Shown here one piece after another: positions 24,863 through 33,735 of a stretch of 64,000 nt of DNA. Source of the DNA: HR10 sp964615335 (lineage in GTDB: Bacteria; Acidobacteriota; Blastocatellia; HR10); assembly GCA_964615335.1 (NCBI GenBank), contig CAZTMT010000012.1, positions 1 to 64,000 on the forward strand. The letters are read 5' to 3'. The notes beneath the pieces were generated by a model. That model was given only the letters and a program-made list of their open reading frames with translations, did not search any database and was not told the DNA's origin. Each line of letters starts with the position of its first letter. The first letter of the stretch is position 1. A program made the position numbers and the translations under genes.

Positions 24863-25567
24863 TTACGAGGGGATGAGGCTCGTCCACCGCGTGAAAACTA
24901 TCTGTCCGATCCGCTTCACTTCGGGGAGATAGAGCGAAGCGCGCTGCAGGATCTCTTCGCCCGAAAGGCCCGCTGCGCGCAATTCCCCGGCGAAGGTTCG
25001 GACCATATCGGAGATGAGCGGCTCGGTCACCTCCAGGTGAAAGAGCAACCCGTAGGCCTTCGCTCCGTATCGAAAAGCCTGACATTCGGTCAGCTCCGAG
25101 CGCGCCAGGGCCACAGCGCCCGACGGACAATCGAACACGTCGCCGTGCCAGTGATAGGCGATGAACGGAGACTCTACGCCAGCCCACAGCGCATCCGCGC
25201 GCGCTGCTTCAGTGAGCGTGACAGGGAACCAACCGATCTCCTTCTGCGGACCCCGAACGACGCGCGCGCCGAGCGCGGCGGCCAGAAGCTGACTTCCCAG
25301 ACAGACTCCGAGAATCGGCTTCTCCTCAGCCAGCGCGCGCTCGATCAGGCGAATCTCGTCGGCCAGAAACGGATACTGATCCTGCTCATACACCCCCATG
25401 GGCCCTCCCATCAGGATGAGGCCGACGGCCTCGCTCATATCCCGGGGGACAGGCGCTCCCTCGAAAACGCGCACATACTCGGGTTGCACGCGCGCGGCCG
25501 CAAGAGCTTCGGCGATCGTCCCGAGCGTCTCACATGCGGCATGTTGCAAGACCCAGACCTTGGCCAT
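24863..25567 (-). CDS. Class I glutamine amidotransferase-like protein
   Basis: A 234-aa stand-alone class I GATase domain of the GMP-synthase-like/YfeJ type. It has LILMGGPMGVYEQD, the nucleophile elbow GVCLGSQLLAAALG with its Cys, and the His region FIAYHWHGDVFD and YGLLFHLEVTEPLI. Such proteins are often annotated as GMP synthase-like but lack the synthetase domain; gamma-glutamyl hydrolase activity is another option. ATG 25567 has GGAGG six bases upstream. It is the third gene of a glyQS-cca-GATase-deacylase run on the minus strand. Confidence 0.85.
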   Translation of the reverse strand: MAKVWVLQHAACETLGTIAEALAAARVQPEYVRVFEGAPVPRDMSEAVGLILMGGPMGVYEQDQYPFLADEIRLIERALAEEKPILGVCLGSQLLAAALGARVVRGPQKEIGWFPVTLTEAARADALWAGVESPFIAYHWHGDVFDCPSGAVALARSELTECQAFRYGAKAYGLLFHLEVTEPLISDMVRTFAGELRAAGLSGEEILQRASLYLPEVKRIGQIVFTRWTSLIPS

Positions 25568-25656
25568 ATCGTCCCTCCTTGCCCCATTGGATTCCGAAGA
25601 AACTTTCTCGCGACCCCATTCTTGCCGATGTCTCATGGGGCGAACGTAACATTCCC

Positions 25657-27078
25657 TCACGCGGGACTCTTTCTCAGCAATTCGCGGGCAGCACGGATCG
25701 CTTCTTCAAGCGTCGTGATCCGCCCATCCAGTTGCATTTCATAGACCGCGCGCAAGAGGCGCCCCATTTCAGGGCCTGGCTTCATCCCCAGCTCCAGCAG
25801 ATGCCGCCCCAGCAGTAAAGGACGAGGCGGCGCGTGCTCTACGCGCAGCTCTCGCGCTCGCGCGATGAACCATTCTTCAGCCTCAGAGTTGGAAGCCGGC
25901 CCGCGCGCCAGAGCATCGGCCTTCGCCACCAGGTACAGAAGCTCCAGATCACATTTGGCCGCTAGCCGCCGAAAGGCTCCATCGGTCACTCGCGCTCGGT
26001 CTCGGTAAAACTGCGCCGGCTTCAGATGATTGGCCACAAGCGCCAGAACCTGTCCGCGCACATCGTAGCCATTGATCGTATGCACATTCAGCCGATCCAG
26101 AACACGGCGGGCGGGCTCCAGGCCCGCTTCCTCATGCCCAGGCGTGCGAATGCGCCCTTCTTCCTCTTTGAGCGTGAGCGGTTTCCCAATGTCATGCAGA
26201 AGCACGGCCAGCATCACCGTCAGCCGCTTCTCCCGCGGGAGATCCGGAGTCAGCTCCGCCGCCACGTCCACGGCCAAAAGCGTATGCGTCCACACATCCC
26301 CTTCCGGATGCCAGATCGGATCCTGCAGGCATCCGACAAGCCATTTCAGGTCAGGCAGAAGCTTCTCGATGACCAGAAGATCGAGCGCCACCTCGAGACC
26401 CATCGAAGGGCGCCGGGCTCGAAGCAACAGCTTCTCGAACTCGCCCCAGATGCGCTCGCTCGGCAGATCCGAAAGATCTATCGCGCGGCACAGCTCTCGT
26501 GTCGCGGGCTCAACCGCGAATTCCAGCCGTGCAGCCAGTTGCATGGCTCGCAGCACCCGCAGACTGTCCTCCGGAAAAGTCCGAGCATCCACGACACGGA
26601 GCACGCGCCGCTTGAGATCGGCTTGCCCCCCGAAAGGATCAAACAGCTCATCACTCAGGGGATCGTACAGCATGGCATTGATTGTGAAATCGCGCCGACG
26701 GGTGGCTTCTTCGATGCTCAGGAAAGGATCGCCCTCGATGAGAAACCCCCGATGGCCGCGCCCTTTTTTGGTCTCGCGGCGTGGCAGGCTCACGTCTATC
26801 TCAAGATCCGGCGAAAGCCTCACCTTGTAGACGGCGAAACTCTCGCCGACAGCGTTGACTGTACCGAAGCGCTCAAGCAAAGCCTTCAGCCTCTCAGAAG
26901 GGATCCCATAGACCTCGAGATCGAAATCCTTCCAGGGCTGTCCGAGCAAGCGATCGCGCACGCCTCCTCCGACCAGCAGCGCGCGTCCTCCCGCTTCCCG
27001 CACGGCGCGGCAGAGTGCGAGGATCGGCTGGGGAACCTCGCGTGACAGATGCATCTCTGTCTCCACCTGCTCGCTCAT
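25657..27078 (-). CDS. cca: CCA tRNA nucleotidyltransferase / poly(A) polymerase family with HD domain
   Basis: Class II nucleotidyltransferase of 473 aa. The head GGGVRDRLLGQPWKDFDLEVYG (DxD metal site), RRDFTINAMLYDPLSDELFDP and DSLRVLRAMQLAARL are the CCA-adding enzyme signatures. An HD domain follows (LLHDIGKP, about residue 270), typical of the bifunctional or HD-containing subgroup. It could be a full CCA enzyme or an A-adding enzyme; the split cannot be settled here. GGGAGG precedes the start. It follows glyQS by 14 bp, so tRNA charging and 3'-end repair genes are co-transcribed. Confidence 0.9.
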   Translation of the reverse strand: MSEQVETEMHLSREVPQPILALCRAVREAGGRALLVGGGVRDRLLGQPWKDFDLEVYGIPSERLKALLERFGTVNAVGESFAVYKVRLSPDLEIDVSLPRRETKKGRGHRGFLIEGDPFLSIEEATRRRDFTINAMLYDPLSDELFDPFGGQADLKRRVLRVVDARTFPEDSLRVLRAMQLAARLEFAVEPATRELCRAIDLSDLPSERIWGEFEKLLLRARRPSMGLEVALDLLVIEKLLPDLKWLVGCLQDPIWHPEGDVWTHTLLAVDVAAELTPDLPREKRLTVMLAVLLHDIGKPLTLKEEEGRIRTPGHEEAGLEPARRVLDRLNVHTINGYDVRGQVLALVANHLKPAQFYRDRARVTDGAFRRLAAKCDLELLYLVAKADALARGPASNSEAEEWFIARARELRVEHAPPRPLLLGRHLLELGMKPGPEMGRLLRAVYEMQLDGRITTLEEAIRAARELLRKSPA

Positions 27079-27092
27079 CGCGCCTCCCTATC

Positions 27093-28859
27093 TCACGACC
27101 TGGAACCCAGATGCTCGATCACATACTCGCGGACGCGCTCAATAGGCAGTCGGACCTGATGCATCGTATCGCGATCGCGCACGGTCACCTGCTGGTCTTC
27201 CAGAGTCTGAACATCCACGGTCACGCAGTAGGGTGTCCCGATCTCGTCCTGTCGCCGATAGAGCCGACCGATCGAAGCCGTATCGTCGTAGACAACCCGT
27301 CCGGGCACACCAGCGCGGAGATCGCTTGCGATCCGGCGGGCCAGTTCAACCAGTTCGCTCCGGTTCCGCAACAGGGGGAAGACGGCCACCTTGATCGGAG
27401 CCAGGCTCGGATGAAGCCGAAGCACCGTACGTCGCTCCCCGCGGACTTCCTCTTCGTGGTAGGCATCGCAGAGCAAGGCCAGGAAGATTCGGTCCACACC
27501 GGCACTGGGTTCGATCACATGGGGCGTGACATGTTCTTGCTTTTCGGGATCGAAGTAGACGAGATCGGCCACAGAGTGAGCGTTCTCCGGATGAGACTTG
27601 CTGTGGGCGCCCAGATCATAGTCTCCCCGATAGGCGATCCCTTCGATCTCGCCCCATCCCCAGGGGAATCGGTATTCGATATCCACGGTTCGTCGCGCGT
27701 AGTGGGCGAGTTCTTCGGGCGATTGCTCACGCAGTCGAAGATTTTCGGCGCGCAGGCCCAGGGAGAGATACCACTGGTAACGCTCCTCAACCCAGTGCTC
27801 GAACCAGTTTGCCGCGTCTTCCGGAGGCACGAAATACTCAATCTCCATCTGCTCGAACTCCCGCACGCGGAACAGAAACTGCCCCGGCGTGATCTCATTG
27901 CGAAAGGCTTTGCCTATTTGGGCGATCCCGAAAGGGAGTTTACGTCGCGACGTCGTGAGCACATTCAGGAAGTTGACGAACATTCCCTGCGCTGTTTCGG
28001 GCCTCAAGTACACGAGAGCCGCCTCCTCTTCGACCGGTCCCATGAAAGTCTTGAACATGAGATTAAACCGCCGAGGAGGAGTAAAGGCTCCAACTGCTCC
28101 ACAATGAGGGCAGCGAAGAGCTCCCTTTTCGTTCAAGGACTGAAAAAGCTCGTTCCAGGACGCCTTGATGGGCTCGTTCATCCAGGGCTGATATCTGGTG
28201 AAGGCTACCTGAATCAATTGCTCGTCTGAATCATAGCTTCGTCCGAAGCTCTTCTCGATCGCCCGAATCGCTTCAAGCCGCGCAGAGAAGCGGGGCCGGA
28301 TCTGCTCAACTGCTTCCTCCCAAGCCCCCAGATCGGAATCGGTCACTGGTACCTGGGGAATGCGCTCGCGCAACTGGCGCTCGTATTCAGGGTCCTTGAG
28401 GGCTGCCGTGATCAATTCCCATCGCGTGGCATATACGCGGCCCTTTTCTCTCTCCCGGCGTTCGACCTCATCGAAAAATGCGCTCACTTCCTCGACGAAC
28501 CGAGAGGCCACATCGCGGATTTCGCGGCCGGCGCGCTCCAGGGACTCTTCAAGGATGGTGTCGGCTCGGAAGCGGCGTCGGCATTGTCGGCAGTCCACCA
28601 GGGGATCGGAGAAGGTCTCCTCATGGCCCGAATACTTCCAGACGAGCCGATTCATGAGAATGGCCGAATCCAGGCCCTCCATGTCCGAGCGCTCCCAAAC
28701 GACCCGCTGCCACCAGGCCCGCTTGATGTTGTTCTTCAGCTCTACGCCGAGCGGCCCATAATCCCAGATGCTTTCGATCCCTCCGTAAATTTCGGATGAG
28801 GGGAAGACCAGTCCCCGGCGCTTACACAAACTGCGAATTGTCTCCAGGCTGACACTCAT
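27093..28859 (-). CDS. glyQS: Glycyl-tRNA synthetase (dimeric, eukaryote/archaeal-like type)
   Basis: Class II aminoacyl-tRNA synthetase of the alpha2 GlyRS type, 588 aa. Motif 1 region EIYGGIESIWDYGPLGVELKNN (split over residues 22-43), motif 2 GKAFRNEITPGQFLFRVREFEQME, motif 3 PSAGVDRIFLALL and the anticodon-binding domain (IKVAVFPL) are present. Two CxxC pairs (CRQC about residue 87 and CPHC about residue 250) suggest a zinc site split by a long helical insertion, making it longer than Thermus-type enzymes (~506 aa, from memory). GAGGAAGGG precedes the ATG. Confidence 0.94.
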   Translation of the reverse strand: MSVSLETIRSLCKRRGLVFPSSEIYGGIESIWDYGPLGVELKNNIKRAWWQRVVWERSDMEGLDSAILMNRLVWKYSGHEETFSDPLVDCRQCRRRFRADTILEESLERAGREIRDVASRFVEEVSAFFDEVERREREKGRVYATRWELITAALKDPEYERQLRERIPQVPVTDSDLGAWEEAVEQIRPRFSARLEAIRAIEKSFGRSYDSDEQLIQVAFTRYQPWMNEPIKASWNELFQSLNEKGALRCPHCGAVGAFTPPRRFNLMFKTFMGPVEEEAALVYLRPETAQGMFVNFLNVLTTSRRKLPFGIAQIGKAFRNEITPGQFLFRVREFEQMEIEYFVPPEDAANWFEHWVEERYQWYLSLGLRAENLRLREQSPEELAHYARRTVDIEYRFPWGWGEIEGIAYRGDYDLGAHSKSHPENAHSVADLVYFDPEKQEHVTPHVIEPSAGVDRIFLALLCDAYHEEEVRGERRTVLRLHPSLAPIKVAVFPLLRNRSELVELARRIASDLRAGVPGRVVYDDTASIGRLYRRQDEIGTPYCVTVDVQTLEDQQVTVRDRDTMHQVRLPIERVREYVIEHLGSRS

Positions 28860-28953
28860 CGTCCCTTCCTCACCTGTGAAATGCCAAGACGGAATATGAT
28901 ACCAGACGAGACCGCAGAAAGGGTATCACCGGGCCGCGTGCGTGCTTTTTCGT

Positions 28954-28982
28954 TTGACATCGGGGAGATCGCGTGATAGCGT
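28954..28982 (+). promoter_or_regulatory. Candidate promoter upstream of the WecA/TagO-like gene
   Basis: TTGACA (28954-28959), 17-nt spacer and a poor -10 (TAGCGT, 28977-28982). The leader to the ATG at 29120 is about 130 nt with nothing else recognisable. Confidence 0.3.
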
Positions 28983-29119
28983 TTGCCGGCGCAAAGAGGG
29001 CGCGCGCGGCGCCGTGATCTTTCAAGCGTACAGGATGGCGCGCGATCGGGGTCAGGAGCCTGTCGGGGACGTGCTCTGGGTGCCCTGAACGGCTCGCGCC
29101 GACTCCGGCAAGCGAGACG

Positions 29120-30598
29120 ATGAAAACGTATCTGTCGCTCTTCATGCTGGCTCTAGGTCTCTCCTACGGGCTGACGCCGCTCATGGCTCATCTGGCGGCG
29201 CGATGGGGAGTGCTCGATCGGCCGGACCGCCCGCAGAAGATCCATGAGCGTCCGACGCCGCGGCTGGGGGGGATCGCCCTCTACGCATCCTTCCTTCTGG
29301 CCCTCGCGGCGCTGTTGGCTCTGGAGAATCGGGTCGCGGCGTATTTCACCGCGCACCTTCTCTGGGTCGCCAAGCTCCTTGTGCCGAGCACGCTCATTTT
29401 GCTTCTGGGCGTTTATGACGATCTGCGGGGGGCCAATGCGCAGCTCAAGTTCTCCGTGCAGGCGCTGGCGGCGCTTCTGCTTTACGCCTTCGGCGTTCAG
29501 ATCACCCGGATCTGGAATCCTCTGGGGGGGACGATCGAACTGGGCCTGCTCTCGCTCCCGCTCACGCTGCTTTGGCTCATCGGCATCACGAATGCCTTTA
29601 ATCTCTTGGACGGAGTGGATGGACTCTCGGCTGGTGCGGCTCTGTTTGCCACGCTGACGCTTTTGGCTGCTGCACTCTTTTACGATCAACCTCTGATCGT
29701 CATTCTCACCGTGGCGCTGGCTGGCTCGATCGTGGGATTTCTCCGCTACAACTTCGCCCCGGCCTCGATCTTCCTGGGCGATTCGGGGAGCCTCTTTCTG
29801 GGGTTCTTGTTGGGCGCGCTGGCCATCGAAGGCTCGCAAAAGAGCGCAACAGCGGTTGCGGTGGCCATCCCGCTGGTCTCCTTTGGCCTCCCGATTCTGG
29901 ACACGGCGTGGGCTCTCATGCGTCGGGCTCTGGGGAAAAGGCCCCTCTTTCAGGGTGATCTGGAGCACATCCATCACATGTTGCTGCGACGTGGCCTGAC
30001 GCGGCGTCAGGTCGTGATTCTGCTTTATGCCGTCTGCGCGGGATTTGGACTCTTCAGCCTCCTCTTTCTGAACCCTCAGGGGAAGCCCGTTGGGGTCATT
30101 CTCTTCATCCTGGGCGTCTCCGTCGTGTTCGCCATCCAATCGCTCGGGTATCCGGAATTCCAGGAGCTGCTGCACACGCTCGGGGAGGCAGCGCGGCATC
30201 ATCGCACGTTGGCCCGCAATATCCAATTGCGGCGCCTCATTGCGGAGTTGCGACAGGTGGAGTCGGCGAGCGAGCTGCGCATTCGTCTGGATCGGCTGCT
30301 GGATCTGAGCGGCTTCGACTCTCTGGAAATCCGGTGGGCAAGCTCTCCCGAACGGAGATGGTTCTTTGCGGCTTCGCGGCCGCAGAGAGCGGATGCCGCA
30401 CTCCCTCGTTGGAGCTTGCACTTGCCTCTCACCGACGAGCGCGGAGAGCGGTGGGGCGAAGTCATTCTGACAGGGGTCCTCACTGAGCGCGGCGCGCTGC
30501 CGTGGCACCATCTCTGTCGCTCCCTTCAGCAGGAGCTGGCTCGCGCTCTGCACCGCACAAGCTCTCCGGAGGCGCCCGTCGCTCACGTTCCTCGCTGA
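29120..30598 (+). CDS. WecA/TagO/MraY-family undecaprenyl-phosphate sugar-1-phosphate transferase with extra C-terminal domain
   Basis: Polytopic transferase that loads a GlcNAc-1-P-type sugar onto undecaprenyl phosphate, starting O-antigen, capsule or teichoic polymers. The core (about residues 1-330) has RPTPRLGG, GVYDDLRGAN (Asp-Asp), FNLLDGVDGLS, FLGDSGSLFLG and the HIHH motif in DLEHIHHMLLRRG, all diagnostic. Total length 492 aa is well above the usual ~350. About 150 soluble residues follow the last helix (LIAELRQVESASELRIRLDR onward), perhaps a GAF-like sensory or partner-binding domain. It is transcribed alone, divergent from glyQS. Confidence 0.9.
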   Translation: MKTYLSLFMLALGLSYGLTPLMAHLAARWGVLDRPDRPQKIHERPTPRLGGIALYASFLLALAALLALENRVAAYFTAHLLWVAKLLVPSTLILLLGVYDDLRGANAQLKFSVQALAALLLYAFGVQITRIWNPLGGTIELGLLSLPLTLLWLIGITNAFNLLDGVDGLSAGAALFATLTLLAAALFYDQPLIVILTVALAGSIVGFLRYNFAPASIFLGDSGSLFLGFLLGALAIEGSQKSATAVAVAIPLVSFGLPILDTAWALMRRALGKRPLFQGDLEHIHHMLLRRGLTRRQVVILLYAVCAGFGLFSLLFLNPQGKPVGVILFILGVSVVFAIQSLGYPEFQELLHTLGEAARHHRTLARNIQLRRLIAELRQVESASELRIRLDRLLDLSGFDSLEIRWASSPERRWFFAASRPQRADAALPRWSLHLPLTDERGERWGEVILTGVLTERGALPWHHLCRSLQQELARALHRTSSPEAPVAHVPR

Positions 30599-30642
30599 GA
30601 GTGAGGGGATGCGGATTCTCTCCGGGTTGGCAAAAATTCCTG

Positions 30643-30671
30643 TTGCATTGACTCGCCATTCTCCTTATTAT
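30643..30671 (+). promoter_or_regulatory. Promoter of the first VWFA protein gene
   Basis: TTGCAT (30643-30648), 17-nt spacer, TATTAT (30666-30671). The -10 lies in an imperfect CTCCT...AGGAG inverted repeat. Confidence 0.55.
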
Positions 30672-30724
30672 TAGGAGTCCGCGCCGGAACAGGTTTATTG
30701 AAGACCGAAACTGAGGAGGGAACG

Positions 30725-31852
30725 ATGAGCCCAACGAGGAGACTCTTCCCATCCCTCGCACTCAGGCGAGGACGAGCGTTTCTGTGCCTCTTGGTGGGGA
30801 CTCTGCTGATCCCGGCGTGGCCCTCTCCGAGGACCTCCGCGGCTCATACGGGGGCGGCGACTTCTGGAGGGGCGCGCGTCTCTGCGGCGCCGGCTGATGC
30901 GGCCCCTGCTGACCCACATCTCCCCGCGATGGCGAACATGGGCGGAACATCCGATCCCCAGAACGCATCCGGGCAACTCACGCGGACGGCGGCGACTGAC
31001 CAATCGCTGCAAGATCAATTCATCCGATTGAAATCCGAGCTGGTCCTGCTCTCGATCAGCGTGACCGACCAGTTGGGCCGCTTCATCACAGGGCTCAAAT
31101 CGGACCACTTCATGGTTTATGAGGATGACGTGCCGCAACAGGTCAAGTTCTTCAGCACCGACGATATTCCGATCAGCGTGGGGCTCATTCTGGACGTCTC
31201 CGGCAGCATGAAGAGCAAGATCGCCCGCCTGCGCGAGGCCGTGCGCCGATTCATCGAATGGAGCAACCCTCAGGACGAATTCTTCGCCGTTGCGTTCAAC
31301 AAGCAGGTGACACTTTTGGCCGACTTCACCGATGGGGAAGTCCTACTCACCTACCTGCCGTTCCTTCGGGCTCAGGGTCGAACGGCGCTCTTTGATGCCA
31401 TCTACGAAGGCGTGCTCAAGCTCCGACACGCCCGGCGAGGCAAGCGTGTGCTTCTGGTCATCAGCGATGGACAGGATAACAGCTCGCGGTATAGCTACGG
31501 AGCGCTCTCGCGTTTGCTCAAGGAGTCCGACGTGCAGATCTATACCATCGGAACGCCCGATCCGACACTCTACAACACGTACTTCGAGCAGCAGGGGATT
31601 GCCATCTTGCAACAGATCTCGAAGCTGACCGGAGGTCGCCACTTCACGGTCATGGGGGCCTCTTTGCTGGAAGCCGTCTGCGCGATGATCGCCCGCGAAT
31701 TGCGCCAGCAGTATAATATCGGGTATGTTTCCACCAACACGAGTCGCGATGGGAAGTGGCGGCGGATCAAGATCGAAGTGGCTCGGGAGGGGAACAAGAA
31801 GTTCAAAGTTCATGCGCGGCGCGGCTATTACGCTCCGGTGGGTCAGCCCTGA
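30725..31852 (+). CDS. Secreted VWFA-related Acidobacterial-domain protein (copy 1)
   Basis: A 375-aa exported protein with an N-terminal hydrophobic signal (FLCLLVGTLLIPAW) and an Ala-rich spacer. The acidobacterial VWFA-related domain begins with VLLSISVTDQLGRFITGLK and FMVYEDDVPQQVKFF, followed by a VWA fold with MIDAS LILDVSGSMKSK, TALFDAIYEG and LLVISDGQDNSS. It ends RRGYYAPVG, the family's usual C-terminus. Function is unknown; protein-protein interaction outside the cell is likely. ATG 30725 has GGAGGG upstream. It precedes a second VWFA gene on the same strand. Confidence 0.85.
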   Translation: MSPTRRLFPSLALRRGRAFLCLLVGTLLIPAWPSPRTSAAHTGAATSGGARVSAAPADAAPADPHLPAMANMGGTSDPQNASGQLTRTAATDQSLQDQFIRLKSELVLLSISVTDQLGRFITGLKSDHFMVYEDDVPQQVKFFSTDDIPISVGLILDVSGSMKSKIARLREAVRRFIEWSNPQDEFFAVAFNKQVTLLADFTDGEVLLTYLPFLRAQGRTALFDAIYEGVLKLRHARRGKRVLLVISDGQDNSSRYSYGALSRLLKESDVQIYTIGTPDPTLYNTYFEQQGIAILQQISKLTGGRHFTVMGASLLEAVCAMIARELRQQYNIGYVSTNTSRDGKWRRIKIEVAREGNKKFKVHARRGYYAPVGQP

Positions 31853-31874
31853 CCGGGAAGGAGGATGACCGGCC

Positions 31875-33722
31875 ATTCCTCGTCACGTCGTTCTCAGCCT
31901 TGGGCTTATTCTCGGGCTCAGTCCCGCAGGGGCCGGGCGCTGGGCCCTTCTGGGGGGATACGAATGCCTTCACCGACCTCTGGCGCACTGGGAGTCAAGG
32001 GTACCGGGTGCGGAGGAGCTTGTCACTTCCAGACAACGCGAGGCGCCTTCCCTGCCCCCGATCTCCCAACCGCCGGCTTTTGAAAAACGTTTTCCCTTCT
32101 CCGCTCTGGGCGAGATCCGCGTCGAAAATCCCCACGGGCGCATCCTCGTCCTCGACGGGGCTCCCGATCAGCTCTCCCTTCGCATTGAGAGCAATCGTCC
32201 GATCCTGGAGGAAGCCATACGTCTCAAGTTCAAAAGGGACAGCCTGAGCCTCAGGTGCGCGACCCGCGATGAGGAGCAGACGCTGGATATGTATCTCCGG
32301 GTTCCGCCTGGAGTACAACTGGATCTCAAAGCGCAAGAGGGGACCGTGCAGGTGCACGGGAGTCCGCGCCGCGTGCGCGTGGAGACCCTGAGCGGGGACG
32401 TCATCTTAGGGATTCCCATCCAGGACCTCAAAGCCGAGCTGGTGTGGATGGAGGGCTACGTCCGGTATGCAGGTCCCGAGCTGCCGCGCGTCGCCCATGT
32501 GATGATGCCTCGCTCGTCTGCCCCCAGTGTGGTCCCTCCTCCGGCTGTACTGGCGGGGAAGATCGGACAGGGGCGCCTCTCGGTTCACGTGCGCACGCTC
32601 AACGGATGGGTGGAGCTGGGTCCTCCGACGGCTCTGCATCGTGTGGTGCTGGGCGCGTTGCCGCCGCAGCCTCTGACGCGCGCGGCGCAAGCCCTGGCTC
32701 GCAACCCATATAGCCCTCTGGGAGCGGCCTTGCGCACACTGGAGCCGCGCCTGGCTCGAATCGTCCATGAGGAAGGCGAGGTGCCTTTGCCCGGAAACTC
32801 CGCTTCAGAAGAAGAGGCGATCAGGCTGGAGGCTCCCCTGGTGAATCTTCTGCTGAGCGTCACCGACGCTGAAGGCAAAACGCTCACCGGACTCACGGCG
32901 AGAGATTTCACCGTCTGGGAAGATGGCGTCCCGCAGGAGATTCGCCATTTCGCCCTGGAGACGAGCCCTTTTAATCTGGTCCTGCTTCTGGACGTGAGCG
33001 GGAGCACGCGCGGACAGTTCGAGACCATTCGGCAGGCGGCCCGTCGCTTCCTGGACCTCATGCGCCCGGAAGATAAGATCGCCCTGCTTCTTTTCGCGCG
33101 CGATGTGGAGGTCGTGGCTCCTCTGACTCACGACCGCGAGTCGGTCCGGCGCGCTCTGGAGAACGTCGTTCCTCCTTTGGGCAGCACGGCTCTGTACGAT
33201 GCCATCGGATATGCGCTCGCGGAGGTCCTCGGCCCGGTGCGCGGCCAGCGGAATGCGCTCGTTCTGCTCACCGATGGACGCGACAGCTCGTTCGCCTACG
33301 AGGGGACGCCTCTCTGGAACGATCCCTGGCGGCGTCCGGGCTCCTTCCTTCGATTTCAGGACGTGCTGCTGGGCGTCCTGCAATCGGATGCGCTGATCTA
33401 TCCGATCATGCTGGAGAACGAAGCCGAGCTGGCGGCCTCCCTTCACGAGTCCGGACGCCAGCAGGTGCGCGCGGCCACGCGCCTGGCTGAAGAGCAACTC
33501 CGTCAGTTGGCGGATCTCTCCGGAGGTCGGTTCTATCGGATTGAGCGCCTGAGTCAACTGGAGGGCGTCTACGAGCAGATCGCTTCCGATCTGCGCACGA
33601 TCTACAGCCTCGCCTACACGCCGACGCGCGCCGAACGGGACGGAAGCTGGCGGCGGATCGAAGTGAAGGTGGCGCGTCCGGGAGCGCGCGTGCGAGGGCG
33701 TCCGGGCTACGTCGCGCGGTGA
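31875..33722 (+). CDS. Secreted DUF4097-like plus VWFA Acidobacterial-domain protein (copy 2), start anomalous
   Basis: The first ATG in frame is at 32289 (477 aa), but the frame is open from 31869. Upstream it encodes a good signal peptide (RHVVLSLGLILGLSPAGAG) and the start of a DUF4097-like beta-repeat domain (LGEIRVENPHGRILVLDG) matching copy 3 at 45133. No ATG, GTG or TTG exists there; the options are ATT 31875 (AAGGAGG 10 bases upstream) or a one-base indel separating it from ATG 31865. The rest has beta-repeat segments (VPPGVQLDLKAQEGTVQVHG), then a VWA domain with MIDAS LLLDVSGSTRG and the ending RRIEVKVARPG...GRPGYVAR. Confidence 0.7.
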   Translation: MPRHVVLSLGLILGLSPAGAGRWALLGGYECLHRPLAHWESRVPGAEELVTSRQREAPSLPPISQPPAFEKRFPFSALGEIRVENPHGRILVLDGAPDQLSLRIESNRPILEEAIRLKFKRDSLSLRCATRDEEQTLDMYLRVPPGVQLDLKAQEGTVQVHGSPRRVRVETLSGDVILGIPIQDLKAELVWMEGYVRYAGPELPRVAHVMMPRSSAPSVVPPPAVLAGKIGQGRLSVHVRTLNGWVELGPPTALHRVVLGALPPQPLTRAAQALARNPYSPLGAALRTLEPRLARIVHEEGEVPLPGNSASEEEAIRLEAPLVNLLLSVTDAEGKTLTGLTARDFTVWEDGVPQEIRHFALETSPFNLVLLLDVSGSTRGQFETIRQAARRFLDLMRPEDKIALLLFARDVEVVAPLTHDRESVRRALENVVPPLGSTALYDAIGYALAEVLGPVRGQRNALVLLTDGRDSSFAYEGTPLWNDPWRRPGSFLRFQDVLLGVLQSDALIYPIMLENEAELAASLHESGRQQVRAATRLAEEQLRQLADLSGGRFYRIERLSQLEGVYEQIASDLRTIYSLAYTPTRAERDGSWRRIEVKVARPGARVRGRPGYVAR

Positions 33723-33735
33723 AGAGCGATTTCTC

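Noticed and set aside
29153..30586. 477-codon open frame on the minus strand
   Set aside because: It is antisense to the WecA/TagO-like transferase, whose membrane helices and motifs are unambiguous.
31857..31868. Normal start for VWFA copy 2 at ATG 31865
   Set aside because: The ATG is out of frame with the signal peptide by one base; it is only usable if an indel is assumed.
31865..32083. 72-codon ORF starting at ATG 31865
   Set aside because: It is low-complexity and basic, with the ribosome site touching the ATG; it is more likely the broken start of the second VWFA gene than a separate protein.
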